NCBI GenBank assembly: GCA_937926205.1
Contig: CALEYL010000049.1
Location: forward strand, 1-64,000
Source: an uncultured Saprospiraceae bacterium
GTDB lineage: Bacteria; Bacteroidota; Bacteroidia; Chitinophagales; Saprospiraceae
Reading direction: 5' to 3'
DNA: 64,000 bases
The notes under the pieces are model-generated. The model was not told the origin of the DNA and ran no database searches. It saw nothing but the letters and a program-made list of their open reading frames with translations. This document shows, piece by piece, positions 17,493 to 25,554 of this stretch. Position numbers and translations under genes: made by a program. Each line of letters opens with the position of its first letter. Position 1 is the first letter of the stretch.

Positions 17493-18500
17493 ATGTCTAT
17501 GGGAAACATAGTAATGGCTTTTCTGCTCGCACAAGCAATACTATTCGCCAAAAACAATAATGGTAGTCATATGAATATATCTGAAAGCAAAGTGATCTTT
17601 AAGTCTGTTGAATTTGAATCTGAAGGTGCAATTCTGAGAGGCAGGCTTTATTTGCCGGAAATAAATTTAAAGAAGCTCCCATTGATTATCATGACCAACG
17701 GATACTCGGCAACCATAGAAGGGATGACGGCCGATCGCTATGCGGAGGTATTTTGTAAGGCTGGTTTTGCAGCATTGCTGTACGACCATCGGAACCTGGG
17801 GATTAGTGATGGCGAGCCGAGGTGTGAATTGAACAGGTGGACACAAGCGCGTGGTTATCGCGATGCAATTGATTTTGCTGCAACATTACCGGAAGTCGAT
17901 AGTACTAAAATAGGACTGTGGGGCGATAGCATGAGTGGTGATGAGGTAATTTTTGTAGCTGCAATGGACCATAGGGTAAAAACAGTAGTGGCTCAGGTAC
18001 CTGCTTGTGGCAGAGAAATGCCTCCTTCCGACCCCGATGGAAGTCTTTTTAAATCACTGAAAGAAACTTTTGACAGTGGTGATGTAAACACTCCGGAAAC
18101 TGTGCTGGGACCGATGCCCGTTGTTTCTTTTGATCAGAAAAGTATACCATCATTGCTTAAGCCTCTTACGGCCTACAGGTGGTTTATGGAGTATGGAACC
18201 CGTTATAACACAAAATGGGTTAACCATGCTACTTATGTTACGCCCAAAGTGCAAACGAAGTTTAACTCGGTAGTTTGCATTCCGCACATAAAAGCACCGC
18301 TTCTTATGATGGTGGCATATGATGATGAAATGCCCGGGGCAAACTCAGATGTTGCCCGGTTCGCTTACTCACTTGCTCCGGAACCAAAGCAGTTAGTAGA
18401 AATTGATGGCGGGCATTTTGGACTCATGTTTTATCCCGGTAAGCTTTTTGATGAAGCAAGTACTGTCCAAACCACTTTTTTTACAAAGTACCTGAAATAG
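17493..18500 (+). CDS. alpha/beta hydrolase (dienelactone-hydrolase-like)
   Basis: A 335-residue alpha/beta hydrolase. The nucleophile elbow is GLWGDSMSGDE (serine in G-D-S-M-S-G), the acid is likely in the MMVAYDDEMPG block, and the histidine in VEIDGGHFGLMF near the end. The early segment GAILRGRLYLPE...PLIIMTNGYSATIEGM is typical of X-Pro-peptidase/dienelactone-like hydrolases that often act with flavoproteins. The first 25 residues are hydrophobic and may be a weak signal peptide; an internal ATG at 17571 (MNISESK) is an alternative start. Substrate is unknown. Its neighbour is an FAD protein, but a palindrome-containing gap separates them. Confidence 0.8.
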   Translation: MSMGNIVMAFLLAQAILFAKNNNGSHMNISESKVIFKSVEFESEGAILRGRLYLPEINLKKLPLIIMTNGYSATIEGMTADRYAEVFCKAGFAALLYDHRNLGISDGEPRCELNRWTQARGYRDAIDFAATLPEVDSTKIGLWGDSMSGDEVIFVAAMDHRVKTVVAQVPACGREMPPSDPDGSLFKSLKETFDSGDVNTPETVLGPMPVVSFDQKSIPSLLKPLTAYRWFMEYGTRYNTKWVNHATYVTPKVQTKFNSVVCIPHIKAPLLMMVAYDDEMPGANSDVARFAYSLAPEPKQLVEIDGGHFGLMFYPGKLFDEASTVQTTFFTKYLK

Positions 18501-18526
18501 AACTGTTTGCTATTTTTAGTTTAGTT

Positions 18527-18634
18527 CTTGCCTGCCTGCCCTCCGGGAGGCGGGCCTGCCCTCCGGGAGGCGGGTTTGCGGATAAGCAGGCAGACATTTT
18601 ATCCGCGCCTATGACAATGCGTAAAACGTTAGCT
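18527..18634. repeat. tandem CCTGCC palindromes and attC-like right end (element F)
   Basis: A 20-bp unit CCTGCCCTCCGGGAGGCGGG is repeated in tandem around 18535-18574; each unit is itself palindromic. The region ends with ATGCGTAAAACGTTAGC (to about 18633), the same closing box as the cassette elements. It may be an attC-like element invaded by the small G+C-rich repeat. Confidence 0.5.
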
Positions 18635-18708
18635 CCTGGTTCACGAGTCTAAGTTGCCGTTGCAAACCAGTATGGATATCTTTCTATATTACCTCAAATT
18701 TAGTACAC

Positions 18709-20115
18709 ATGGCTAATCATAGTAAATCACTGGAATCCGACTACCTGATTGTTGGTTGTGGAGCTGTAGGTATGTCATTTGCTGATGTATTGCTGGAGGA
18801 GACTAATTCCAGTATAATTATTGTTGACAGACTGGCTAAACCAGGGGGGCATTGGAATATGGCTTATCCGTTTGTTACCCTGCATCAACCGGCATTGTAT
18901 TATGGTGTAAACTCCACAGAGCTCAGTAGTAAAATAAAGGATGAGGTTGGATTAAACCAAGGGCTTTATGAACTTGCTTCGGGTGCAAGAATTAATGCCT
19001 ATTTTGATGAAGTAATGAACCACCGGTTTCTTCCAAGTGGTCGGGTGCGCTATTTTCCCATGTGTGAGTATCACGGTAACGCAAGCTTTATCTCGAACAT
19101 AACAGGTGAATCTTATACGGTAAAAGTAAATAAGAAGATTGTTGATGCTACTTACTTAAAAACAACCATTCCGTCTACGCATACCCCAAATTTCCATATT
19201 GATCCAGGGGTAAATTTTATGCCTATAAATAATTTAATACACGTAACTGAACCTCCGGATAAGTTCGTTATTGTTGGGGCAGGCAAAACGGGAATTGACG
19301 CTTGCTTGTGGCTTCTGACAAATAATGTTGACCCCGACAAGATTTCATGGATAATGCCCAGGGACTCGTGGTTTTTTAATCGTATAAATAATCAGACTAC
19401 TGAAGATTTCTTTCAATTTTCAGTAGGGGCTTTAGCAACTCAGTTCGAAGCCATCGTACAAGCTGATTCAGTAAATGATCTTTTTAGCAGACTTGAAAGT
19501 GAAAAAATTCTATTGCGATTGGATAAAAATGTGCAGCCGACCATGTTTCACGGAGCTTCGATTACACCCATGGAACTGGAGCAATTACAACGCATTAAAA
19601 ACATTGTCAGAATGGGGCGAGTAAAGCACATTACGAAAGATAAGGTAATACTTGATGGAGGAACAATACCATCATCACCCGATACTATTTACGTAGATTG
19701 CAGTGCCAGCGGAATCTCAAACACTAAAATAGTTCGGGTTTTTGATGGCAACCAAATAACAATTCAGTGCGTTATGGCTTATCAGGTGGTGGCCAGTGCA
19801 GCATTTATAGCTCATATCGAGGCAGCTTATGACGATGAAACAAAAAAGAATGAGTTGTGTCCTGTAGTACCGTTACCCAACCATGCAATTGACTGGATAT
19901 CAACCCTGGGATATAACATGAGGAATAAGTTTATCTGGAGCCAGTATCCAGATATTCGAAAATGGCTTTATAACTGCAGGTTAGATGGTTATACCCGTCT
20001 CATGGACGATGTTTCACCCGAAGATAAAGAAAAGCAGCTTATTCTGCAGCGGATGCAAGCGAGTATTAAGCAGGCAATGAGCAAAATACAGCAATTTATG
20101 ACTGAGCTATCATAA
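18709..20115 (+). CDS. FAD/NAD(P)-binding oxidoreductase (flavin-monooxygenase-like)
   Basis: A 468-residue flavoprotein with two dinucleotide folds: an FAD-binding DYLIVGCGAVGMSFADVL at residues 11-28 with the downstream GGHWN motif, and a second KFVIVGAGKTGIDACLWL near residue 185 for NAD(P). The spacing resembles class B monooxygenases and ketoreductase-like flavoproteins, although the FxGxxxHxxxW fingerprint is not visible. It is soluble, without signal peptide. Element G follows 110 bp after the stop. Substrate cannot be deduced. The hydrolase just upstream could act on related compounds, but this is speculation. Confidence 0.75.
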   Translation: MANHSKSLESDYLIVGCGAVGMSFADVLLEETNSSIIIVDRLAKPGGHWNMAYPFVTLHQPALYYGVNSTELSSKIKDEVGLNQGLYELASGARINAYFDEVMNHRFLPSGRVRYFPMCEYHGNASFISNITGESYTVKVNKKIVDATYLKTTIPSTHTPNFHIDPGVNFMPINNLIHVTEPPDKFVIVGAGKTGIDACLWLLTNNVDPDKISWIMPRDSWFFNRINNQTTEDFFQFSVGALATQFEAIVQADSVNDLFSRLESEKILLRLDKNVQPTMFHGASITPMELEQLQRIKNIVRMGRVKHITKDKVILDGGTIPSSPDTIYVDCSASGISNTKIVRVFDGNQITIQCVMAYQVVASAAFIAHIEAAYDDETKKNELCPVVPLPNHAIDWISTLGYNMRNKFIWSQYPDIRKWLYNCRLDGYTRLMDDVSPEDKEKQLILQRMQASIKQAMSKIQQFMTELS

Positions 20116-20224
20116 GCACTTGGTGACATTAGGGATTTAATTAATTGACTAAAATGGTAAGTTATACTTCAAAACTTCCGTGTAAAACTCAGGCTCACGG
20201 ACTATGGACGAACAGCCAGGCAGT

Positions 20225-20321
20225 CGCTAACATGGGGGGTTGCAAAATCGGGGATTCCGTGCTTCGCAGAAGCGCTTAGTGCTAAAACTCCCCTTCATCG
20301 TAAACCCCTGAAACGTTAGCG
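20225..20321. repeat. attC-like palindromic element G (best outer boxes)
   Basis: A 97-bp element bounded by a perfect 7-bp inverted repeat: CGCTAAC (20225-20231) and GTTAGCG (20315-20321). Inside, GGGGTT (20236-20241) pairs with AACCCC (20303-20308), and after an internal loop GGGG (20250-20253) pairs with CCCC (20290-20293). The centre contains GCTTCGCAGAAGC. The R-L-spacer order matches attC geometry. Confidence 0.75.
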
Positions 20322-20364
20322 GTCAGGCTAGAAGACGGCACCGAATAAAAAACAGAAACTTACA

Positions 20365-21081
20365 ATGGAAATTTTTGACTTCTTAAAAAACATACCAAAA
20401 TTGACTGACGAAAAATCAGAGAATCAGGATTTGACAAATAAGGTTGAACTTAATACTCATTTGAACAGCATTCAAAAAGAAATTTTTCTGTTCTTGAAGC
20501 CATTAGGATTTAAGAAAAAAGGGCGGACATTTAACAGACAAACAGAAGACGGAATTTTTCAAGTAATCAATATTCAAAGTGGCAGGTACGAATTTGGCGA
20601 CAAGTATGTAATCCCAGGATTTAGAGAAAATTTTTATGGCAAGTTTACAGTCAATTTAGGCGTTATGGTAAGAGAAATTTATGAACTTTCAGGCCACAAC
20701 AAACCGAAAGACATATACCAGGATTACGACTGCCAAATTAGAGAACGACTACCCCATTTGACTGTTAAACAAGACCATTGGTGGCCTATTTCAGATGACA
20801 ACAATAAAACAGCGAAAGAAGTTATTGACGGACTGAGCTCACACGGACTTAATTGGTTTGATAACTTTGAAAACAGAGATAAGATTTGTAAGTACTTAGG
20901 AACTTATGAAGGCGGTTCGCCAAGAGCAAAATTAGACGTGGCACTTATTGAACTTCATAGAGACAGAACAAAAGCAGAGAAACTGTTTCAAGACTATTAT
21001 GACAACATTGAATTAAAAAACGGGCATAAAGAATACGTTAAAGCACTTGCTGACCGATTTGGTGTAAAATTAACTGACTGA
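20365..21081 (+). CDS. DUF4304 domain protein
   Basis: A 238-residue soluble protein. Residues 30-130 fit DUF4304: LNSIQKEIFLFLKPLGFKKKG, RTFNRQ, FQVINIQSGRYEF and FTVNLGV, followed by a WWPI motif near residue 145. The family is widespread in bacteria and often near toxin-immunity and mobile genes, with no known enzymatic role. The C-terminal part (LDVALIELHRDRTKAEKLFQDYYDN) is helical, as in tetratricopeptide-like repeats. The gene stands alone between elements G and H, a neat one-gene cassette. Confidence 0.8.
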   Translation: MEIFDFLKNIPKLTDEKSENQDLTNKVELNTHLNSIQKEIFLFLKPLGFKKKGRTFNRQTEDGIFQVINIQSGRYEFGDKYVIPGFRENFYGKFTVNLGVMVREIYELSGHNKPKDIYQDYDCQIRERLPHLTVKQDHWWPISDDNNKTAKEVIDGLSSHGLNWFDNFENRDKICKYLGTYEGGSPRAKLDVALIELHRDRTKAEKLFQDYYDNIELKNGHKEYVKALADRFGVKLTD

Positions 21082-21129
21082 ATATGAACAAACAGAATGG
21101 CGTTTTAACGACGGGAGTAGGAGCCGAAC

Positions 21130-21258
21130 CGCTAACAGGCGTTTGGCAAAAAGCGAGTTCAGTGTTTCAATGAAGCTTTATGCTTCGTATCAAGTTCAGT
21201 GCAGGCAGACAGTGCAGTGCTCCGAAATCCACCGCTGCGGCAAGCTGCAAACCGTTAC
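21130..21258. repeat. attC-like palindromic element H
   Basis: Begins CGCTAAC (21130-21136) and ends at CCGTTAC (about 21252-21258). GTTTG near 21141 pairs with CAAAC (21248-21252) and AGCG with CGCT, with extrahelical bases between. The interior TCAAGTTCAGTGCAGGCAGACAG belongs to the same family as elements A, B and C. About 129 bp. Confidence 0.7.
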
Positions 21259-21303
21259 ACTGCAGCTTAAAAAACGACAACAAACAGCATTGACAACGAG
21301 AAA

Positions 21304-21906
21304 ATGAAATCAGAAAATAAACTTGCAGGACTTGGACTTTTGACCGCAATTTCGGCTTCACTTTGCTGTATTACGCCTGTTCTGGCTTTGTTGGCAGGGA
21401 CAAGCGGACTTGCTTCAACTTTTTCGTGGCTCGACCCATTAAGGCCATATTTAATCGGACTGACCGTTTTGGTGCTTGGATTTGCCTGGTATCAAAAACT
21501 GAAGCCCCAAAAACAAATAGACTGCGACTGCGACACGACCGAAAAAACACCTTTCATTCAGACAAAGAAGTTTTTAGGTATCGTGACCGTTTTTGCAGGA
21601 CTGATGCTCGCGTTTCCAGTGTATGCCCACGTTTTTTTTCCAAAGACAGAATATCAAACAATCTTAACCGATCAAACAAACAGGCAGACAGTAGAATTTA
21701 ATATAAACGGAATGACTTGTTCGGGGTGTGAAGAACACGTGATTCACGAAGTGAATAAGTTGGCAGGAATAGTTAAGACGACCGTTTCTTATGAGAAAGG
21801 AAACGCCATCATAGAATTTGACGAGGCACAAACGTACATGGAAGCAATAGAAGAAGCCATTGCTAAAACGGGCTATTCCGTTACGGACAAGAAAGAAATA
21901 AAATGA
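21304..21906 (+). CDS. merTP: mercuric transport fusion protein MerTP
   Basis: A 200-residue fusion of MerT and MerP. The first 115 residues are MerT-like with three membrane segments and the vicinal cysteine pair C21-C22 in SASLCCITPVLALLAGTSG; a cytoplasmic-loop pair lies in IDCDCDT near residue 73. The last 70 residues are a heavy-metal-associated domain with GMTCSGCEEHV. Together they take Hg(II) from the periplasmic side and pass it inward. The family is known from Bacteroidota. No merA or merR is present in the window, so uptake here is not accompanied by a local reductase. The gene overlaps the next by 4 bp. Confidence 0.92.
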   Translation: MKSENKLAGLGLLTAISASLCCITPVLALLAGTSGLASTFSWLDPLRPYLIGLTVLVLGFAWYQKLKPQKQIDCDCDTTEKTPFIQTKKFLGIVTVFAGLMLAFPVYAHVFFPKTEYQTILTDQTNRQTVEFNINGMTCSGCEEHVIHEVNKLAGIVKTTVSYEKGNAIIEFDEAQTYMEAIEEAIAKTGYSVTDKKEIK

Positions 21907-22112
21907 CCATCATACTGCAGTCAACCATTACTTGCCCCTATTGCGGACACAAGAAGGATGAAACCATGCCGACAGACGCCTGCCAATACTTTTATGAATG
22001 CGAAAACTGCAAGAAAGTACTAAAGCCTAAACAGGGTGACTGCTGCGTGTATTGCAGTTACGGGACAGTGAAATGCCCACCCATTCAAGCCGGGACAAAT
22101 TGCTGCAAATGA
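21903..22112 (+). CDS. GDCCVxC-domain protein (mercury-resistance associated)
   Basis: A 69-residue cysteine-rich protein. It has C11-PYC14, CQYFYECENCKKVLKP and the signature GDCCVYCSYGTVKCPPIQ, ending in CC. This is the small GDCCVxC family, in some relatives a selenoprotein, regularly encoded next to merTP. The many thiols suggest Hg(II) or other soft-metal binding and hand-over, but the mechanism is not established. It starts inside the end of merTP (ATGA overlap), so the two are translationally coupled and travel as a two-gene unit. Confidence 0.9.
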   Translation: MTIILQSTITCPYCGHKKDETMPTDACQYFYECENCKKVLKPKQGDCCVYCSYGTVKCPPIQAGTNCCK

Positions 22113-22126
22113 TAACGAAACGGCTC

Positions 22127-22180
22127 GCATAACAGGCTTTGACACAATGGCGGATGACGTTGTTTCAGTCAAGCGCTGTG
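22127..22180. repeat. attC-like left arm, element I (truncated)
   Basis: CGCATAACAGGCTTTGACACAATGGCGG has the outer AAC box and first stem sequence of the family, but the right arm is absent. The DNA that follows consists of tails of other genes, so a deletion has probably removed the remainder. Confidence 0.45.
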
Positions 22181-22204
22181 CTTTTATTACAAAGAATTTG
22201 TAAT

Positions 22205-22312
22205 ATGGGCGATTATCAAAATGCAAAAAAACAATTTGAAATAGCGCATAATATTGACCCAAACCATCAGGCGCCAATCCAATTTTTAGATAAATTAATG
22301 GACGTTGAGTGA
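22205..22312 (+). pseudogene. C-terminal fragment of a TPR protein
   Basis: A 35-codon reading frame (MGDYQNAKKQFEIAHNIDPN...) shows the second helix pattern of a tetratricopeptide repeat, A-x3-F-x2-A-x2-IDPNH, and a short C-terminal cap. Nothing upstream extends it, so it is the tail of a longer gene left behind by a deletion. Confidence 0.5.
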
Positions 22313-22403
22313 CGATCTGTCAGGCAACTTTTCTGCAGGCTACAATGTGGCTTATTCGTTAACTTTCGGGGATAGCCATTCAGGTCTTACAGGGCTTGAT
22401 TAA
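22311..22403 (+). pseudogene. possible C-terminal fragment of an outer-membrane protein
   Basis: The frame DDLSGNFSAGYNVAYSLTFG... up to the stop at 22401-22403 has alternating small and aromatic residues like a final beta-barrel strand. It has no start codon and abuts the TPR fragment, consistent with a second gene remnant. Low confidence because it is short. Confidence 0.3.
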
Positions 22404-22475
22404 TGGCAGGACAGACAAGGTTGAACGACTGAAAATAAAGCAGCTGAAAACACCTGAACAATAAAAATAATAACA

Positions 22476-22979
22476 ATGCTAAGACCATATAACCTGACAC
22501 TAATCGGATTGGTGATTTTGGCGACTACAGCCTGCAATACTAAACCGACTAATTCAACGGATAACAGCTCAAGTAAGGCCGATAGCATCCTGCATGGCTA
22601 TAATGAACTTGCTAATACCGACAATAGACAGTCTTTTTCAATTTCCGACTTTAATACCGACAACCCGGATATCAAGAATATTGATAGACCTAAAATGTCG
22701 ACAATTAAGACAAACCTTGACACAGCATTGCTTTTTGGTATTTGGACAAGCGACCCGGATGGTCCACACGCTAATTTTGAACTAACCAGCAAATCATTTT
22801 TTGTGGTTGATTATGACGGAGACGGAGATATGCCATATGAACTCAACGGAAACAAAATTAAAATCTATTACAATGACTTTATTCAAGAAGGTAAAATCAT
22901 TTCTGTTGACAAAGACACTTTGAAAATTCAATGGAAAGATTTTGGCAACATAAATAGCTTTGTTCGGTGGATACAATAA
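22476..22979 (+). CDS. small hypothetical lipoprotein
   Basis: A 167-residue protein with a lipoprotein signal peptide: hydrophobic core LTLIGLVILATTA and lipobox cysteine C20. A Ser/Asn/Lys-rich linker follows, then a small domain (TALLFGIWTSDPDGPHANFELTSKSFFVVD...) resembling lipocalin-like or DUF4488-type lipoproteins of Bacteroidota, although I cannot name it firmly. It is likely anchored to the outer membrane or inner-membrane face. Element J follows it, making a one-gene unit. Confidence 0.65.
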   Translation: MLRPYNLTLIGLVILATTACNTKPTNSTDNSSSKADSILHGYNELANTDNRQSFSISDFNTDNPDIKNIDRPKMSTIKTNLDTALLFGIWTSDPDGPHANFELTSKSFFVVDYDGDGDMPYELNGNKIKIYYNDFIQEGKIISVDKDTLKIQWKDFGNINSFVRWIQ

Positions 22980-23009
22980 AATGACCGGGACGATAGAAAG
23001 GTCTACAGC

Positions 23010-23138
23010 AGGTAACAGCAGGTTGAAAAAATTGGGGTAACGTGCTATAATGAACACTTTTTTCGTTTCAATTAAAGCGCTGGTGGACCGTTTTTTACGC
23101 TGAAATTCCGCTCGAAAGCCAGGCCCGAAACTTTAGTT
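23010..23138. repeat. attC-like element J, degenerate
   Basis: The left end AGGTAACAGCAGGTTG and right end AAAGCCAGGCCCGAAACTTTAGTTG have the family layout, and the interior includes GGGGTAACGTGCT as in element M. Pairing between arms is weak, so this is probably a decayed copy. Confidence 0.4.
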
Positions 23139-23189
23139 GTCAAATAACGGCAACGGACAGTGTTCAAAAGCTATTACACAACAAGCATT

Positions 23190-23588
23190 ATGATGGAAAT
23201 AGTAGCCGGAATCGTAACAACTTTGTTTGGCTTATCCTTAATTTCATTGCTGATCGTAACCTTGCTAAACAAAAGATTTGCCACCACTTTTTTAAGTTCA
23301 TTCGCAAGCTCTGCAAAAAAGCATTATATCGAGCAACTGTTAAGGCTTATTGCAGGCTTGGGCGTGCTGATTTATGCTGACCGCATGCTGCTCCCTGATT
23401 TGTTTAGAATTTTTGGATGGTTATTGACGGGAACCTCTGCATTGTTAATGATGATACCCTGGAAATGGCATCATGCGTTTGGAAAAAAAGCAATGCCGTT
23501 CGTGATAGGGAATTTAATCTTATATGCCGTTTCAGCTTCCATATTAGGAATTGTAATCGTGTATTGTGTCATAGCCCCATTAATTTAA
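23190..23588 (+). CDS. small four-helix membrane protein, unknown
   Basis: An approximately 132-residue integral membrane protein. The open frame reaches back to a GTG at 23160, but ATG at 23190 (MMEIVAGIVTTLFGL) begins directly with the first hydrophobic segment and is the better start. Four membrane segments are visible, the third around FRIFGWLLTGTSALLMMIPW. No charged or metal-binding residues sit within them. No family was recognised. The gene is followed immediately by a left-arm sequence resembling the cassette elements. Confidence 0.65.
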   Translation: MMEIVAGIVTTLFGLSLISLLIVTLLNKRFATTFLSSFASSAKKHYIEQLLRLIAGLGVLIYADRMLLPDLFRIFGWLLTGTSALLMMIPWKWHHAFGKKAMPFVIGNLILYAVSASILGIVIVYCVIAPLI

Positions 23589-23599
23589 ATTTTGACCAG

Positions 23600-23640
23600 T
23601 CAGTAACAGGCTGGCAAATTCGCCCCAACAATCACTTCCG
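23600..23640. repeat. attC-like left arm, element K (truncated)
   Basis: CAGTAACAGGCTGGCAAATTCGCCCC resembles the left arms of elements H and L. Its partner is not present; the DNA beyond is the minus-strand remnant described next. Confidence 0.4.
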
Positions 23641-23830
23641 GTATTTTGCAGCCCCGCAAATACCGCCCATTAATTGTAGAGAAGCCAGAACTAATACTGC
23701 CCCTGCGCTTGCTTTTATCATGAGACGGGAGTATTTTGTACTCCTGATATGAACCGTCCGAAAGATAAAGCGCATATGCTTTATCGATATAGTCTGCGAG
23801 CGTTACAGTTTTCCCGATTTTCGGTGCAGG
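23640..23830 (-). pseudogene. minus-strand gene remnant, copy 1 of a three-copy family
   Basis: On the minus strand, SDGSYQEYKILPSHDKSKRR and the following GSISSGFSTING can be read. The same peptide with substitutions and a stop codon is encoded at 24857-24960 and more weakly at 33690-33735. Matching at the protein level in all three suggests a coding origin. An 83-residue open frame exists here, but it runs into cassette element K and is unlikely to be an intact gene. Confidence 0.4.
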
Positions 23831-23917
23831 TGGTTTACTTCGTGTAGGCATCAGCGCCTGTGCAGCAATGGCGGATAAACGATATATTACCAGGCTACCG
23901 ATAAGAAAAAAAAACGC

Positions 23918-24811
23918 ATGTCCAAAATTTTTTCAATACTATTCATTTCACTAATTCCAATGGCTCTGGTATCGGGTCAGACAAATTCCTCATGGAAAGA
24001 AAAGTGCCTTACCGACGGCGGATATGAGAACTCCTATGCCTCTTACTCCCCCGATGGAAAATGGATTGTATTTGAATCGAATCGCGATGGTAATTGGGAT
24101 ATTTATCTGATGGATTGGCAGGGAAAAAATGTAGAAAGATTAACGATAAACAAAGCGGACGACAGAAGGCCATCATGGCATCCCGAAGGGGAAAAAATTC
24201 TGTTTGAATCTAATAGAAATGGAAACATCGAATTATTTACCATCAGAATAAAAGACAGGAAAGAGACAAGGCTTAAAGCAAAAGCTGAGGATGGGGAATT
24301 GATATTTGCATCGTATGCTCCGGACGGGAAAAGAATAGCGGTAAGTGTCACCAAATCGGAAGAACAAAGCAACATTGTCATTCTCAATAAAAATGGCCGG
24401 AAGCTTAAAACATTAATTGCAAACGGGAAACGGAATTTTTTTCCGAATTGGTCTAATGACGGAAAAGAGATCGTTTATTTTTCCAGATATGAAACAAACA
24501 ATGAGGATGATGAAATATACAGAATTAACCTACACAGTGGTAACATATTAAGGTTGACGACATGGCCTAAACATAATTTTTGTCCGTCCTGGTCACCTGA
24601 CAATATGAAAATTGCCTATGTCACATCCATGGAAGATATCAGGCCGGAAATTTATATCATGGATAAAAACGGGGACAATAAAACAAGAATAACACATAAC
24701 GAATATGGAGAAACCTTGCCAAGGTGGCATCCTTTAGAAAATAAGATACTGGTTGCTGCTTTTAAAAATGGGAATTATCAAATTTGTGAATTAGAATTGT
24801 CAGAAAATTAA
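23918..24811 (+). CDS. TolB-like PD40 beta-propeller protein, secreted
   Basis: A 297-residue protein with signal peptide (FSILFISLIPMALVSG, cleavage before QTNSS). It contains about six PD40/WD40-like blades with the repeated signature xxxSPDGKWIVFESNRDGNWDIYLM, including SWHPEGEKILFESNRNG, SYAPDGKRIAV, NWSNDGKEIVYFSR and SWSPDNMKIAYVTS. It resembles the propeller half of TolB but lacks the N-terminal TolB domain. It is probably periplasmic or cell-surface and binds a protein or peptide partner; no enzymatic residues are seen. Confidence 0.8.
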   Translation: MSKIFSILFISLIPMALVSGQTNSSWKEKCLTDGGYENSYASYSPDGKWIVFESNRDGNWDIYLMDWQGKNVERLTINKADDRRPSWHPEGEKILFESNRNGNIELFTIRIKDRKETRLKAKAEDGELIFASYAPDGKRIAVSVTKSEEQSNIVILNKNGRKLKTLIANGKRNFFPNWSNDGKEIVYFSRYETNNEDDEIYRINLHSGNILRLTTWPKHNFCPSWSPDNMKIAYVTSMEDIRPEIYIMDKNGDNKTRITHNEYGETLPRWHPLENKILVAAFKNGNYQICELELSEN

Positions 24812-24856
24812 AATTTGCCAAGCGCAGCTGATTAAGCGATTCCTAAACAAGCTCTA

Positions 24857-24960
24857 AATTGTCGGGAAGCCTGAATAAATACCGTCTCTGCGCTTGCTTT
24901 TATCCCGGGATGGAAGTATTTTGTATCCTTGATATCAACCGTCCGAAAGATATTAAATAA
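24857..24960 (-). pseudogene. minus-strand gene remnant, copy 2
   Basis: About four-fifths identical to 23672-23770 over the core (GCGCTTGCTTTTATC...GTATTTTGTA...AACCGTCCGAAAGAT). Read on the minus strand it gives SDG-stop-YQGYKILPSRDKSKRR, with an in-frame stop. A dead copy. Confidence 0.4.
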
Positions 24961-24974
24961 GAAATCACGGCGCT

Positions 24975-25535
24975 ATGACAAATCCAAACCGAACAGCTCT
25001 GAAGGGCCTTTTTTGTTTTCTGATCCTGCATTTTACAATTCATGCGGCACCCGCGCAGGAACGGGTCCGTGCAGGACTCGAACTGGATGTATTGCCCTAT
25101 ATCACAGGAGGTTATTTTGGCGCCATCTGGGCAGGAAAAGGGCACGTTCGCGGGCGCGCGCTTTTTGCTAAAGTAAACATGCCGGAATTCATCGTTCCGG
25201 ATGGATTTAGAAACAATACGATCCGTTCTTATGCGCTGGTTGGAGACTATTTTATGAAAGCCGATCAAACGGGTGTTTGGATAAGTGGTGGCTTCGTTTT
25301 ATGGGATGGAAAAATTCAAACGGATCAAGAGCTCGAAACGGCTTCTTACCGCAGTTTTTTGATAAATGGCAGTTTGGGATATGCCCTGAACCTCAGCCCT
25401 AAATTCTATCTCAGCCCATGGGCCGGATTGAGTCTTCGGGTAGGAGGCGATCAAAACATTATGGCAGACGGGCAAAACTATGATCCTCCTTTTTTGAACC
25501 CTGAGTTGTCTCTTAAATTAGGGTACCGGTTTTGA
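24975..25535 (+). CDS. outer-membrane beta-barrel protein, small
   Basis: A 186-residue protein with signal peptide (LKGLFCFLILHFTIHAAPA, cleavage before QERVRAG) and a series of amphipathic strands (RAGLELDVLPYITGGYFGAIWAG, SLGYALNLSPKFYLSPWAGLSLRVGG), ending in the C-terminal aromatic residue expected for barrel insertion (LKLGYRF). It resembles OmpW/OmpA-barrel-like small porins of Bacteroidota but cannot be placed in a named family. No obvious operon partner. Confidence 0.7.
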   Translation: MTNPNRTALKGLFCFLILHFTIHAAPAQERVRAGLELDVLPYITGGYFGAIWAGKGHVRGRALFAKVNMPEFIVPDGFRNNTIRSYALVGDYFMKADQTGVWISGGFVLWDGKIQTDQELETASYRSFLINGSLGYALNLSPKFYLSPWAGLSLRVGGDQNIMADGQNYDPPFLNPELSLKLGYRF

Positions 25536-25554
25536 ATGTTATTGATCGTTTGCC

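Noticed and set aside
23600..23851. 83-codon minus-strand open frame considered as an intact gene (a SymE-type toxin was considered)
   Set aside because: The SymE signature is absent, the frame runs into a cassette-element arm, and two other copies are broken.
24900..25268. 122-codon minus-strand frame overlapping the outer-membrane protein gene
   Set aside because: The plus-strand gene has a signal peptide and barrel pattern; the minus frame mostly reads antisense to it.
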